Shown: piece after piece, positions 1 through 5,745 of the stretch | How positions within the stretch are numbered: the stretch's first letter is position 1 | Layout: every line of letters begins with the position of its first letter | Origin: an uncultured bacterium | Lineage (GTDB): Bacteria > Spirochaetota > Spirochaetia > Sphaerochaetales > Sphaerochaetaceae | NCBI GenBank assembly: GCA_905215015.1 | Contig: CAJMOS010000139.1 | Span: 1-6,152 of the forward strand | Direction of reading: 5' to 3' | DNA: 6,152 bases | Notes under the pieces: model-generated | Told to the model about the DNA's origin: nothing | The model's input: the letters and a program-made list of their open reading frames with translations, nothing else | Database searches by the model: none | Position numbers and translations under genes: made by a program

Positions 1-592
1 TCGTCACCCCCGTGATGAAGACAAACCGCAGCAAGGCGCCTTTTGTCTTGATCACCTGGTAGAAGCCCCTCAGCGTGTCCCGCAAATCCTCCGCATGCTC
101 CGAGAAGGCGTTGTCCGACAGCACCTTGTCGTACTCGTCGACCAGGATCACCACCTTGCCTTTCTTGGAAAGCAGCAGGATGAGCTTCGCGAACAGGTCG
201 TCGCTCGTCTTGGTCTTGTCCAGCGGCCCGACCCCATATGTGTCGGCGACCTCCTCGACCCGGTCCTTCAGCCACCCGTCCAGCCCCTCGGGGGTGCTTT
301 TCCCGCAGTCCCCGAAGTCGATGTGGATGACCGGGTACGTCTTCCAGTCGTAGCCGGACTGGTCGATGGCAAGGCCCTTGAACAATTCACGCTTCCCCTG
401 GAAGATCGCCTCCAACGTGGAGATGGTCAGCGTCTTTCCGAACCTCCGGGGACGGGAGAGGAAATACATCCTCCCGGAAACGGCAACGAGTTTTGCCAGA
501 TATGCGGTTTTGTCCACATACAGGCACCCGCTCTCCCTCAGATTGGAGAAGGAGCTGTTTTCGGTCATGATGGGAAGAAGTTGCTTGCTCAT
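1..592 (-). CDS. AAA-ATPase-like protein (PF09820 type), N-terminal 197 residues, runs off window
   Basis: Partial gene; the reading frame stays open to base 1. The product begins MSKQLLPIMTENSSFSNLRE and carries the marks of the 'AAA-ATPase-like' family: the YVDKT motif (residues 26-30), a Walker-A-like SRPRRFGKT (46-54), a Walker B strand ending in VILVDEYDK (148-156), and a sensor-like FVFITGVT at the window edge (190-197). Family members are usually about 500-560 residues and end in a PD-(D/E)XK nuclease-like domain, which would lie outside this window. Their role is unknown; they occur as many paralogues in spirochaetes, Bacteroidetes and other anaerobes. An in-frame TGA two codons upstream limits the start to the ATG at 592 or a later one (Met9, base 568). 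Neither has a clear Shine-Dalgarno sequence. The gene follows the terminator of the dehydrogenase gene and is probably a separate transcription unit, functionally unrelated to the sugar cluster. Confidence 0.9.
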   Translation of the reverse strand, partial: MSKQLLPIMTENSSFSNLRESGCLYVDKTAYLAKLVAVSGRMYFLSRPRRFGKTLTISTLEAIFQGKRELFKGLAIDQSGYDWKTYPVIHIDFGDCGKSTPEGLDGWLKDRVEEVADTYGVGPLDKTKTSDDLFAKLILLLSKKGKVVILVDEYDKVLSDNAFSEHAEDLRDTLRGFYQVIKTKGALLRFVFITGVT

Positions 593-598
593 GGCTCA

Positions 599-627
599 AG
601 GATACCACAGCCATGCGTAATTGGCAA
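599..627 (-). promoter_or_regulatory. Candidate promoter for the AAA-ATPase-like gene
   Basis: On the minus strand there is a -35 box TTGCCA (622-627), a 17-base spacer, and a -10 box TATCCT (599-604). They match the sigma-70 consensus at 5/6 and 4/6 positions. The predicted transcription start falls at about base 592, on the annotated ATG itself. That would mean a leaderless message, or real translation from Met9. This is pattern matching only. Confidence 0.3.
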
Positions 628-670
628 AATGCAGCACGGAAGCCTCATGAAGGATGCCCCGACACCCTGT

Positions 671-712
671 GTAAAAACAAGAAACACCCCTGCGAGAGGA
701 CACGCAGGGGTG
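671..712 (-). terminator. Intrinsic terminator after the dehydrogenase gene
   Basis: A perfect 10-bp stem, CACCCCTGCG/CGCAGGGGTG (685-694 with 703-712), encloses an 8-base loop. On the minus strand it is followed by TTTCTTGTTTTTAC (684-671), a U-rich tract. The stem begins 15 bases beyond the TAA of the dehydrogenase gene at 728. There is no T-run on the plus side, so it works in one direction only. It closes the sugar-catabolism cluster and separates it from the ATPase gene. Confidence 0.92.
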
Positions 713-727
713 CTGGACTAGGATTCC

Positions 728-2197
728 TTATGCCTGTTGGAGGAAAGAACGCAGAGCGCCCTCCGTCCCCTTTTGCTCGATCAAGGCGAGGTATTGGTCA
801 AACTTGGCGCAGAGCGTTTCCATCTGTTCCCGGTCCAAACGGGAGACTCCGGCTCCACGCAGGAACGCCTTCGCGTCATGGCAGGTGGCGGTCAGCTCAT
901 CGCGTTTCGGATCATCGATGGGAAGCGCGTTACCCTCTTCGTCCTTGCCTTGGCAGAAGCGTGCCCATCCTGCCAAAGCGAACACCATAGCGTCGTGTTT
1001 CTTGCCGGAGAGAACCGCCTCCTCCAATGGCTTGATGATCGCGTTGGAAATCTTCTTTGAGCCGTCGCTGGCCAGACGCAGAATCTTATCGGCGATATAC
1101 TTGTTGGAAAAACGGGAAAGCAGCTTGTCCTTGTAGGCAACCAAGTCGATGCCGGGAACCGGGGGCAAGGTCTGGGAAATCTCCTCCATATAGACGTCAC
1201 GGATGAAACGGTGGATCAAAGGGTTGGTCGCAGCCTCGTCCACACCCCGGATCCCCATCAGGTAGGCCGGATAGGAAAGGGCGGAGTGACTGCCGTTGAG
1301 GAGCCTGATTTTCATCAGCTCATAGGGCTCCACATCCTCCACCACCATCGCTCCCACCTTGCCATAGTCGGGAATCACGGTAGTCCGTTTGCCCTCGATG
1401 ACCCACTGCAGGAAATCCTCGCAGTGCACCGGGCACTCGTCGCGGTAGCCACCCTTCTCCTCGATTGTCCGCTTGTCCTCTTCGGTAGTTCCCGGAGTGA
1501 TCCGGTCGACCATCGTGCAGGGGAATGCGACATGCTTCTCGATCCAAGGAAGAATCTGTGGATATTTCCTTTCGCAGAACTGGCGGACACAGGTCCAAAG
1601 CACCTTCCCGTTCGTCGGGATGTTATCGCAGCTCATGATGGTCACTGGAGCGTCGACATCTGCCCTCCGAGCCAACGCTTCGGCAAGGTAGCCGACCGCG
1701 GTACGAGGAAAAGGATCCTTGCCCTCCACGTCGCTGTGGACGTCCGGGTTGTCCCAGTCCAAAGAATGGGTGTCGTCGAGATAGCAGTAGCCCTTCTCGG
1801 TGATAGTGAGGGTAATCAGCCGCACCGAGGGATCGGAGAGCTTGTCCAGCACGGTCCGCGGCTCCTGCGAGGCATTGGCATAGCCGATGATCGGACCGTT
1901 GACTCGAATCTGAGAACTACCGTCACTGTCCCAGGACAGGACCGAATACAGGTAATCCTGCTTCTGCAAGTTGGCGATGAACTCCTCGCGGGCGGGAGGA
2001 ATGTCTACCTCGAAGACGCCCCAGTCCTTCACGACGCCCTTATTCAGCAGGGTATCGAGATAGGTAAGGTAATGGGCCCTATGGAAGTGTCCAAGCCCGA
2101 TATGGACCTGGCGCAAAGCAAGACGTGACCGGTCATAGGTCGGAACCGATGAGACCTTCCTGTCAATGCTCTTTAGCGTTGTATTAGAAAGAACCAT
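728..2197 (-). CDS. Mannitol dehydrogenase family oxidoreductase (mannitol 2-dehydrogenase / fructuronate reductase type)
   Basis: A 489-residue cytoplasmic NAD(P)-dependent long-chain polyol dehydrogenase. Members interconvert D-mannitol and D-fructose, D-mannonate and D-fructuronate, or related pairs. The Rossmann loop is HIGLGHFHRAH (32-42). Further family motifs are TITEKGY (131-137), MSCDN (188-192) and MVDRITP (229-235). The catalytic block MKIRLLNGSH gives Lys296, Asn301 and His304, one residue off from Lys295/Asn300/His303 of Pseudomonas fluorescens mannitol 2-dehydrogenase as I recall them. Stretches such as FPCTMVDRI and WGVFEV also resemble E. coli UxuB, so fructuronate reductase is a real alternative. 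The acidic residues after strand 2 (EVD, 63-65) hint at NAD rather than NADP. The frame is open to an ATG at 2260, but that start has no good ribosome site. The ATG at 2197 is preceded by AGGAGG and gives the usual family length. It is the last gene of the cluster. Confidence 0.9.
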   Translation of the reverse strand: MVLSNTTLKSIDRKVSSVPTYDRSRLALRQVHIGLGHFHRAHYLTYLDTLLNKGVVKDWGVFEVDIPPAREEFIANLQKQDYLYSVLSWDSDGSSQIRVNGPIIGYANASQEPRTVLDKLSDPSVRLITLTITEKGYCYLDDTHSLDWDNPDVHSDVEGKDPFPRTAVGYLAEALARRADVDAPVTIMSCDNIPTNGKVLWTCVRQFCERKYPQILPWIEKHVAFPCTMVDRITPGTTEEDKRTIEEKGGYRDECPVHCEDFLQWVIEGKRTTVIPDYGKVGAMVVEDVEPYELMKIRLLNGSHSALSYPAYLMGIRGVDEAATNPLIHRFIRDVYMEEISQTLPPVPGIDLVAYKDKLLSRFSNKYIADKILRLASDGSKKISNAIIKPLEEAVLSGKKHDAMVFALAGWARFCQGKDEEGNALPIDDPKRDELTATCHDAKAFLRGAGVSRLDREQMETLCAKFDQYLALIEQKGTEGALRSFLQQA

Positions 2198-2214
2198 GAT
2201 TGCGCAATCCTCCT
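2197..2214 (-). promoter_or_regulatory. Ribosome binding site that sets the dehydrogenase start
   Basis: AGGAGG (2209-2214) lies 11 bases before the ATG at 2197. This favours that start over the upstream in-frame ATG at 2260. The spacing is a little long. The bases between include a perfect 12-bp palindrome, GATTGCGCAATC (2198-2209), which overlaps the last base of the Shine-Dalgarno element. Confidence 0.7.
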
Positions 2215-2255
2215 CAATAGACCTTGCAGACACTCTGCCCACAGGCCCTATCCTC

Positions 2256-2284
2256 AGCATAGCACCTAGGCATAAAATTGAAAA
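2256..2284 (-). promoter_or_regulatory. Candidate promoter of the dehydrogenase gene
   Basis: The -35 box TTTTCA (2279-2284), 17-base spacer and -10 box TATGCT (2256-2261) each match the sigma-70 consensus at 4/6 positions. They sit in an AT-rich stretch. Transcription would start near 2249, about 50 bases before the ATG at 2197 and after the ATG at 2260, which agrees with the shorter protein. Confidence 0.35.
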
Positions 2285-2290
2285 CTGTTT

Positions 2291-2314
2291 TTTAAATTCT
2301 TTTAAGAAGTTAAA
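2291..2314. promoter_or_regulatory. 24-bp near-perfect palindrome, candidate ROK-repressor operator
   Basis: The arms are TTTAAATTCTT (2291-2301) and AAGAAGTTAAA (2304-2314) around a central TT; 10 of 11 base pairs are complementary. It lies between the ROK regulator gene and the dehydrogenase gene, seven bases upstream of the proposed -35 box. Known ROK repressors (Mlc, NagC, XylR) bind AT-rich palindromes of about this size, so a repressor site is the natural reading. It is too AT-rich to be a convincing terminator. Confidence 0.45.
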
Positions 2315-2327
2315 TGGAAAGTTTTCT

Positions 2328-3458
2328 TCAAATAGAGGAAAGAAATGATTCCATGACCATCATGGCAGCACCAAGGCAAGGAGCCTTTTCTCCCAGACGA
2401 CTCTTGGAGAGCGAAGGGCCTGTATGATTGAAGTTGCACGCAGTAACCAAGTTTTCAAGCAAGACAAAGTCGTCGTCAATCATGTAAGGGGACAGATACC
2501 CTCCAATCACGACATCGCAGTCATCCACCATCCGGACATTATTGATGGCAATGGCAAGAAACGATAGATACCGTTCCCAAATCTTTTGACTATGCTCATC
2601 CCCCTTGCGAAGAGAGTCAAAGAATTCTGGGATGTTGGTTCCCGCCGTAGCTTTCAATGAGTCCGCAGAACAGACGGTCTCCAGGCACCCCTTGTGACCG
2701 CAATAGCAGATAGGGCCATCCGGATCCACGCACATATGCTCGATGGTGTCACCGGGGAAGTTGTTCTCGTTTACATTGCCTCCCCTGTCCACGATTAAGG
2801 TGCCGCCTAGGTTGCGGTTCAGGGCGAAATACAACGTGTCATGCGTCTGAGGAACCCGCCAGACTTCTGCGAATGCAGAAGCGCGCGTGTCATGAATCAG
2901 CATGCATGGCAACGAAAGGTATTCCTGGAACGTACTCCTCTTGACCGCAGTGCAGCCGAGAATGGCACCATATTCAATGGTCTCCCCATCTCTAGAGATG
3001 AGCCCCTGTACCGCAATTCCGATTCCGAGGAGCTTTTCCTTGGAAAACGGCAGGCTCTCCACGAACTCGTTGACGGTCTTTCCAAAATATCGGTAATACC
3101 TATCGTTGTTCCGGAACAGCAAATTGCATGCCTGTTCCTTCAGAATCATTCCAAAAACGTCGATTGCTACGATATGAATGCTTTCCTTGAGCAGTTCAAC
3201 CCCGACCGCAATGCGGGTCTGATGCTGGCAACCATAGGTCTGGGCGCGCCGACCACCCGTCGAGGCGAGAGCGCCGGTCTTTTCGACGAGCCCACGCTTT
3301 TCCAAATTGCGTATATTTGTGGATACCGTAGGCATACTGAGCCCTGTCCGGAGGGCTATATCCTGAATGGAGGTCTCCTTGTGAGTATAAATGTCATCGT
3401 ACACGGTCTGGACGTTATATCGCTTGAGGCCGATTGTTGTTCGAGGGTTTTCTTTCAC
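2328..3458 (-). CDS. ROK-family transcriptional regulator (NagC/XylR-like)
   Basis: A 376-residue cytoplasmic DNA-binding sugar sensor. Residues about 14-75 form a winged helix: the helix-turn-helix around SIQDIALRTGLSMPTVSTNI (30-49) and a wing near 57-75. The rest is a ROK domain with GIGIAVQG (145-152), HDTRASAFAE (189-198) and the zinc signature HMCVDPDGPICYCGHKGCLE (His241, Cys251, Cys253, Cys258). The phosphate loop of true ROK kinases (DxGGT) is replaced by VELLKES (87-93), so this is a regulator and not a sugar kinase. The usual GExGH sugar-contact motif is altered to DTIEH (237-241). The start is GTG at 3458, with AGGAG four bases upstream. It lies between the epimerase and dehydrogenase genes on the same strand and probably represses them, and perhaps itself, until a pathway sugar binds. 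The inducer is unknown. Confidence 0.93.
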   Translation of the reverse strand: MKENPRTTIGLKRYNVQTVYDDIYTHKETSIQDIALRTGLSMPTVSTNIRNLEKRGLVEKTGALASTGGRRAQTYGCQHQTRIAVGVELLKESIHIVAIDVFGMILKEQACNLLFRNNDRYYRYFGKTVNEFVESLPFSKEKLLGIGIAVQGLISRDGETIEYGAILGCTAVKRSTFQEYLSLPCMLIHDTRASAFAEVWRVPQTHDTLYFALNRNLGGTLIVDRGGNVNENNFPGDTIEHMCVDPDGPICYCGHKGCLETVCSADSLKATAGTNIPEFFDSLRKGDEHSQKIWERYLSFLAIAINNVRMVDDCDVVIGGYLSPYMIDDDFVLLENLVTACNFNHTGPSLSKSRLGEKAPCLGAAMMVMESFLSSI

Positions 3459-3478
3459 TTTTCTCCTCTTATCTCAAA

Positions 3479-3507
3479 TTTCTAAGCGAACAGACCGTTT
3501 TTGACAA
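3479..3507 (-). promoter_or_regulatory. Candidate promoter of the ROK regulator gene
   Basis: The -35 box TTGTCA (3502-3507) matches the consensus at 5/6, followed by a 17-base spacer and a -10 box TAGAAA (3479-3484) at 4/6. The GTG start is 20 bases beyond the -10 box, with the ribosome site between. I see no terminator between the epimerase stop (3552) and this promoter, so read-through from the transporter operon is also possible. Confidence 0.4.
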
Positions 3508-3510
3508 TCA

Positions 3511-3547
3511 CTTTCCTACAGTCTTATTCAGTTTTTCTTTTCTACAG
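3511..3547. repeat. Short direct repeat upstream of the ROK promoter
   Basis: CTTTCCTACAG (3511-3521) and CTTTTCTACAG (3537-3547) match at 10 of 11 bases and lie 26 bases apart, start to start, about 2.5 helical turns. They sit just upstream of the proposed -35 box. They could be regulator half-sites or chance similarity in a pyrimidine-rich stretch. Confidence 0.25.
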
Positions 3548-3551
3548 GCAT

Positions 3552-4442
3552 TCATTTGAGCGACCGCATTTTCTCCTCAATTTGACCGATTAGATACCGA
3601 CCGACCTGCTCTTCGAATTCCAAGGCGGCCTCAATCAGTCTTGGGCGGAAGAACTTTTTCAGAAAATTTGTAACCTCAAATGTGAAATCGCCTTGATAGT
3701 GTATGCTCGCCAGTGCGCCGGTAATAGCGTCCCAATCCATCATTCCCAAAAACGGGAGATAGTGGTCGTCATGTCGGAAACAGTTGTCATGGACATGCAA
3801 GGCCTTTACCCTGTCGCCAAGTACCGTGAGTAGCTCGACCGGATCTTCCCCTGTCGGACCCGAGTGTCCGACATCGACGCACGCAACGACCTCTTCGCTC
3901 GCCAATGTATCATAGAAAGCAAGGTACTTCTCAGGACGGGCGAACACGTCGGGAACGATGCAACCGCGTTTCTCGTCGTACTGCAGCATGTTCTCTAGGG
4001 CAATCTTGGCCCCAGCCTTGCGGGCAAATGGAATCAACGTGCGGTAGTAGTCCAGATTAAGGTCCCAAAGATAAGACTCGTTCCCCTTATACCGGAAATG
4101 GTGAATGGGATGTACGACAATAATGGGAATTCCTAGAGCGGAAGCGCATTCGAAGGAATGTTCGACGGTGGGAATAATCCATTTGTCCCATTCACTTCGG
4201 TCTTCCCAGTGGAACACAAACGGCGCATGCCCTTGGTTAAAGTATACATGGAGTTCCTCTGCCTTCGCCTTCAGGCGAGTTGCGTAGGATTTCCAAGAAG
4301 GCTGGTTCCAGACATTGTCCTGCTCAGTCATCTCATTGAATGTATAATCAATCGCATCAAATCCCGCACGTGCCATCAGGACTAGGGACGTTTCATCTCC
4401 ATAACCTGAACGCATCGCACTCATCGGAGCCGACAATATCAT
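3552..4442 (-). CDS. Sugar phosphate isomerase/epimerase family protein (xylose-isomerase-like TIM barrel)
   Basis: A 296-residue cytoplasmic enzyme of the AP-endonuclease-2/xylose-isomerase-like fold (PF01261 type), a metal-dependent isomerase or epimerase of keto-sugars or their acids. Likely metal and catalytic residues lie in the expected barrel-strand order: VVHP (His111), ALEN (Glu150), CVDVGH (Asp190, His193), LHVHDN (His216, His218) and FTFEV (Glu256). The Glu/Asp/His/Glu set matches the pattern of D-tagatose 3-epimerase relatives. The segment HDDHYLPFLGMMDWDAI (224-240) is also typical of the family. The frame is open to 4541, but that start would lie inside dctM. The ATG at 4442 is preceded by GGGAGGA at good spacing and gives a normal N-terminus. 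It starts 13 bases after the dctM stop, so it is in the TRAP operon. The exact substrate cannot be told; hydroxypyruvate isomerase or IolE-like activity are other possibilities. Confidence 0.88.
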   Translation of the reverse strand: MILSAPMSAMRSGYGDETSLVLMARAGFDAIDYTFNEMTEQDNVWNQPSWKSYATRLKAKAEELHVYFNQGHAPFVFHWEDRSEWDKWIIPTVEHSFECASALGIPIIVVHPIHHFRYKGNESYLWDLNLDYYRTLIPFARKAGAKIALENMLQYDEKRGCIVPDVFARPEKYLAFYDTLASEEVVACVDVGHSGPTGEDPVELLTVLGDRVKALHVHDNCFRHDDHYLPFLGMMDWDAITGALASIHYQGDFTFEVTNFLKKFFRPRLIEAALEFEEQVGRYLIGQIEEKMRSLK

Positions 4443-4454
4443 CGCATTCCTCCC
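4442..4454 (-). promoter_or_regulatory. Ribosome binding site that sets the epimerase start
   Basis: GGGAGG (4449-4454) lies six bases before the ATG at 4442 and fills the 13-base gap after the dctM TAA (4456-4458). This fixes the start well inside the longer open frame that begins at 4541. It also implies that translation is closely linked to dctM. Confidence 0.8.
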
Positions 4455-4455
4455 A

Positions 4456-5745
4456 TTACATCGGTCCGTACGCGGCCGTAGGCAACCATGTCGCAATCTC
4501 CGGCGCGAAAACAACAGAGAGCAGGACAAAAAGTAGCGCAAGAATAAAAGGCTTTACCGCTTTAAAGAAATCGGGAATAGCGACCTTAGTAATATTGCAA
4601 CAGGTGTACATTACACCACCTACCGGTGGGGTCAAAGAACCGATGTACCCACAGATTAGTTCGATGATACCGAAGTGAATCAGGTTAATCCCGTATTTCT
4701 GGGCGATTGGATACAACAGTGGGGTCACAATCATCAACATTGCAGTACCGTCCATGAACATTCCCATAATCAGCATGAGCACACAGGAAAGAATCATGAA
4801 TACGTATTTGCTGGAGCTAATATGCATAATGAATGTTGCCAAGTTCTGGGGGATACGTGCCCAAGTGAGGTAGAAACCGAACACCATCGAGCCCATCAAC
4901 ATAATCATAATGTTGCTTGTAGTATGGAACGCCTCGATGAACATCTTTGGGATGTCGCTGACGGTGATAGTCTTGTAGATGAATAGGCCGACAATGATGC
5001 ACAGCCCACTGGTCGCAACGGCTCCTTCATGCACATTAAAAAAGCCGAAGCGCAAACCAACAATCAGCAAGATAATGGCAACCAATGCCCAGAAAGCCCG
5101 TTTCGTCTCAATTAGAATCTCTTTCCAAGACGCTTTCTCTGCGCGACTCTGATAGTTGTTCTTATTGCAAATAATTGCGACGGTAATCATTTCGGCAATA
5201 CACATCAAGAATCCAGGCAAATATCCTGCCATGAACATGCGTACACAGGAAATGTCCGTCATCGTCGAATACAAGATCAATGCGTTCCCCGGAGGAATCA
5301 TCGGAGCGATTAGTCCGGATGCGGCAGTCACTGCAGTTGCAAACTCGATTGGATATCCTTTCTTGACCATTTCCGGCACAAGAATCTTGCATTGCATCGC
5401 AGCGTCGGCGCCCGAGGATCCGCAAATACCGCCATTCACCGTCGACAGGAGCACGTTGACCTGGGCCAGCCCTCCCTTGCGATGTCCAACCAGCGCGTTG
5501 CACCAGTCAAGCAACCGTGCCGTCAACCCGCAGTAGTTCATGACCGTTCCCATGAACAAGAACATTGGAATAGTCAGCAATCCTGTGGACATGCAGTTCT
5601 GGATCATGTTCTGGATAATGCTGGTCATCGGCAACGTATGGGCGAAAAATCCGAAATACAACAGACCGGAAGTCAAAAGCGCTAGGCCAACGGGAATTCC
5701 TGCGAACAACAGGGCGAATGCGACAAAGAACGGGATGTAGGTCAT
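4456..5745 (-). CDS. dctM: TRAP transporter large permease subunit (DctM family)
   Basis: A 429-residue inner-membrane protein of typical family length, built of repeated hydrophobic helices. It is the large, transporting subunit of a tripartite ATP-independent periplasmic transporter, which uses an ion gradient to import organic acids or sugar acids delivered by a DctP binding protein. Family motifs are GGICGSSGADAAM (105-117), SGLIAPMIPPG (143-153), FMDGTAMLMIVTPLL (330-344) and SLTPPVGGVM (370-379). The last two are the second-half counterparts of the first two. The ATG at 5745 has GGAGG seven bases upstream and overlaps the DctQ stop by ATGA, so the two are translationally coupled. The protein is rich in cysteine (13), including one in the GGxxGSS motif, where Ser or Ala is more usual. 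'dctM' here is a family name and does not imply dicarboxylate transport. Context points to a sugar-derived substrate. Confidence 0.95.
   Translation of the reverse strand: MTYIPFFVAFALLFAGIPVGLALLTSGLLYFGFFAHTLPMTSIIQNMIQNCMSTGLLTIPMFLFMGTVMNYCGLTARLLDWCNALVGHRKGGLAQVNVLLSTVNGGICGSSGADAAMQCKILVPEMVKKGYPIEFATAVTAASGLIAPMIPPGNALILYSTMTDISCVRMFMAGYLPGFLMCIAEMITVAIICNKNNYQSRAEKASWKEILIETKRAFWALVAIILLIVGLRFGFFNVHEGAVATSGLCIIVGLFIYKTITVSDIPKMFIEAFHTTSNIMIMLMGSMVFGFYLTWARIPQNLATFIMHISSSKYVFMILSCVLMLIMGMFMDGTAMLMIVTPLLYPIAQKYGINLIHFGIIELICGYIGSLTPPVGGVMYTCCNITKVAIPDFFKAVKPFILALLFVLLSVVFAPEIATWLPTAAYGPM

Noticed and set aside
1211..2128. Long open frame on the plus strand (305 codons), and similar plus-strand frames at 95-721 and 2841-3485
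   Set aside because: They lie opposite genes with unmistakable family motifs (dehydrogenase, ATPase, ROK) and their products show no recognisable domain; they are antisense shadows produced by codon bias.
2291..2314. The palindrome as an intrinsic terminator of the ROK gene
   Set aside because: The stem is nearly all A/T and is not followed by a run of T on the minus strand beyond the arm itself; an operator fits better.
2328..3458. ROK protein as a sugar kinase
   Set aside because: It has an N-terminal winged helix and lacks the DxGGT phosphate-binding loop.
3501..3529. Plus-strand TTGACA (3501-3506) with TTATTC 17 bases on
   Set aside because: The -10 box is poor and there is no plus-strand gene downstream; the same bases serve the minus-strand promoter candidate.
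4443..4541. Upstream extension of the epimerase gene to an ATG at 4541
   Set aside because: The added 33 residues are Arg/Cys-rich, overlap the end of dctM in another frame, and the ATG at 4442 has an ideal ribosome site.
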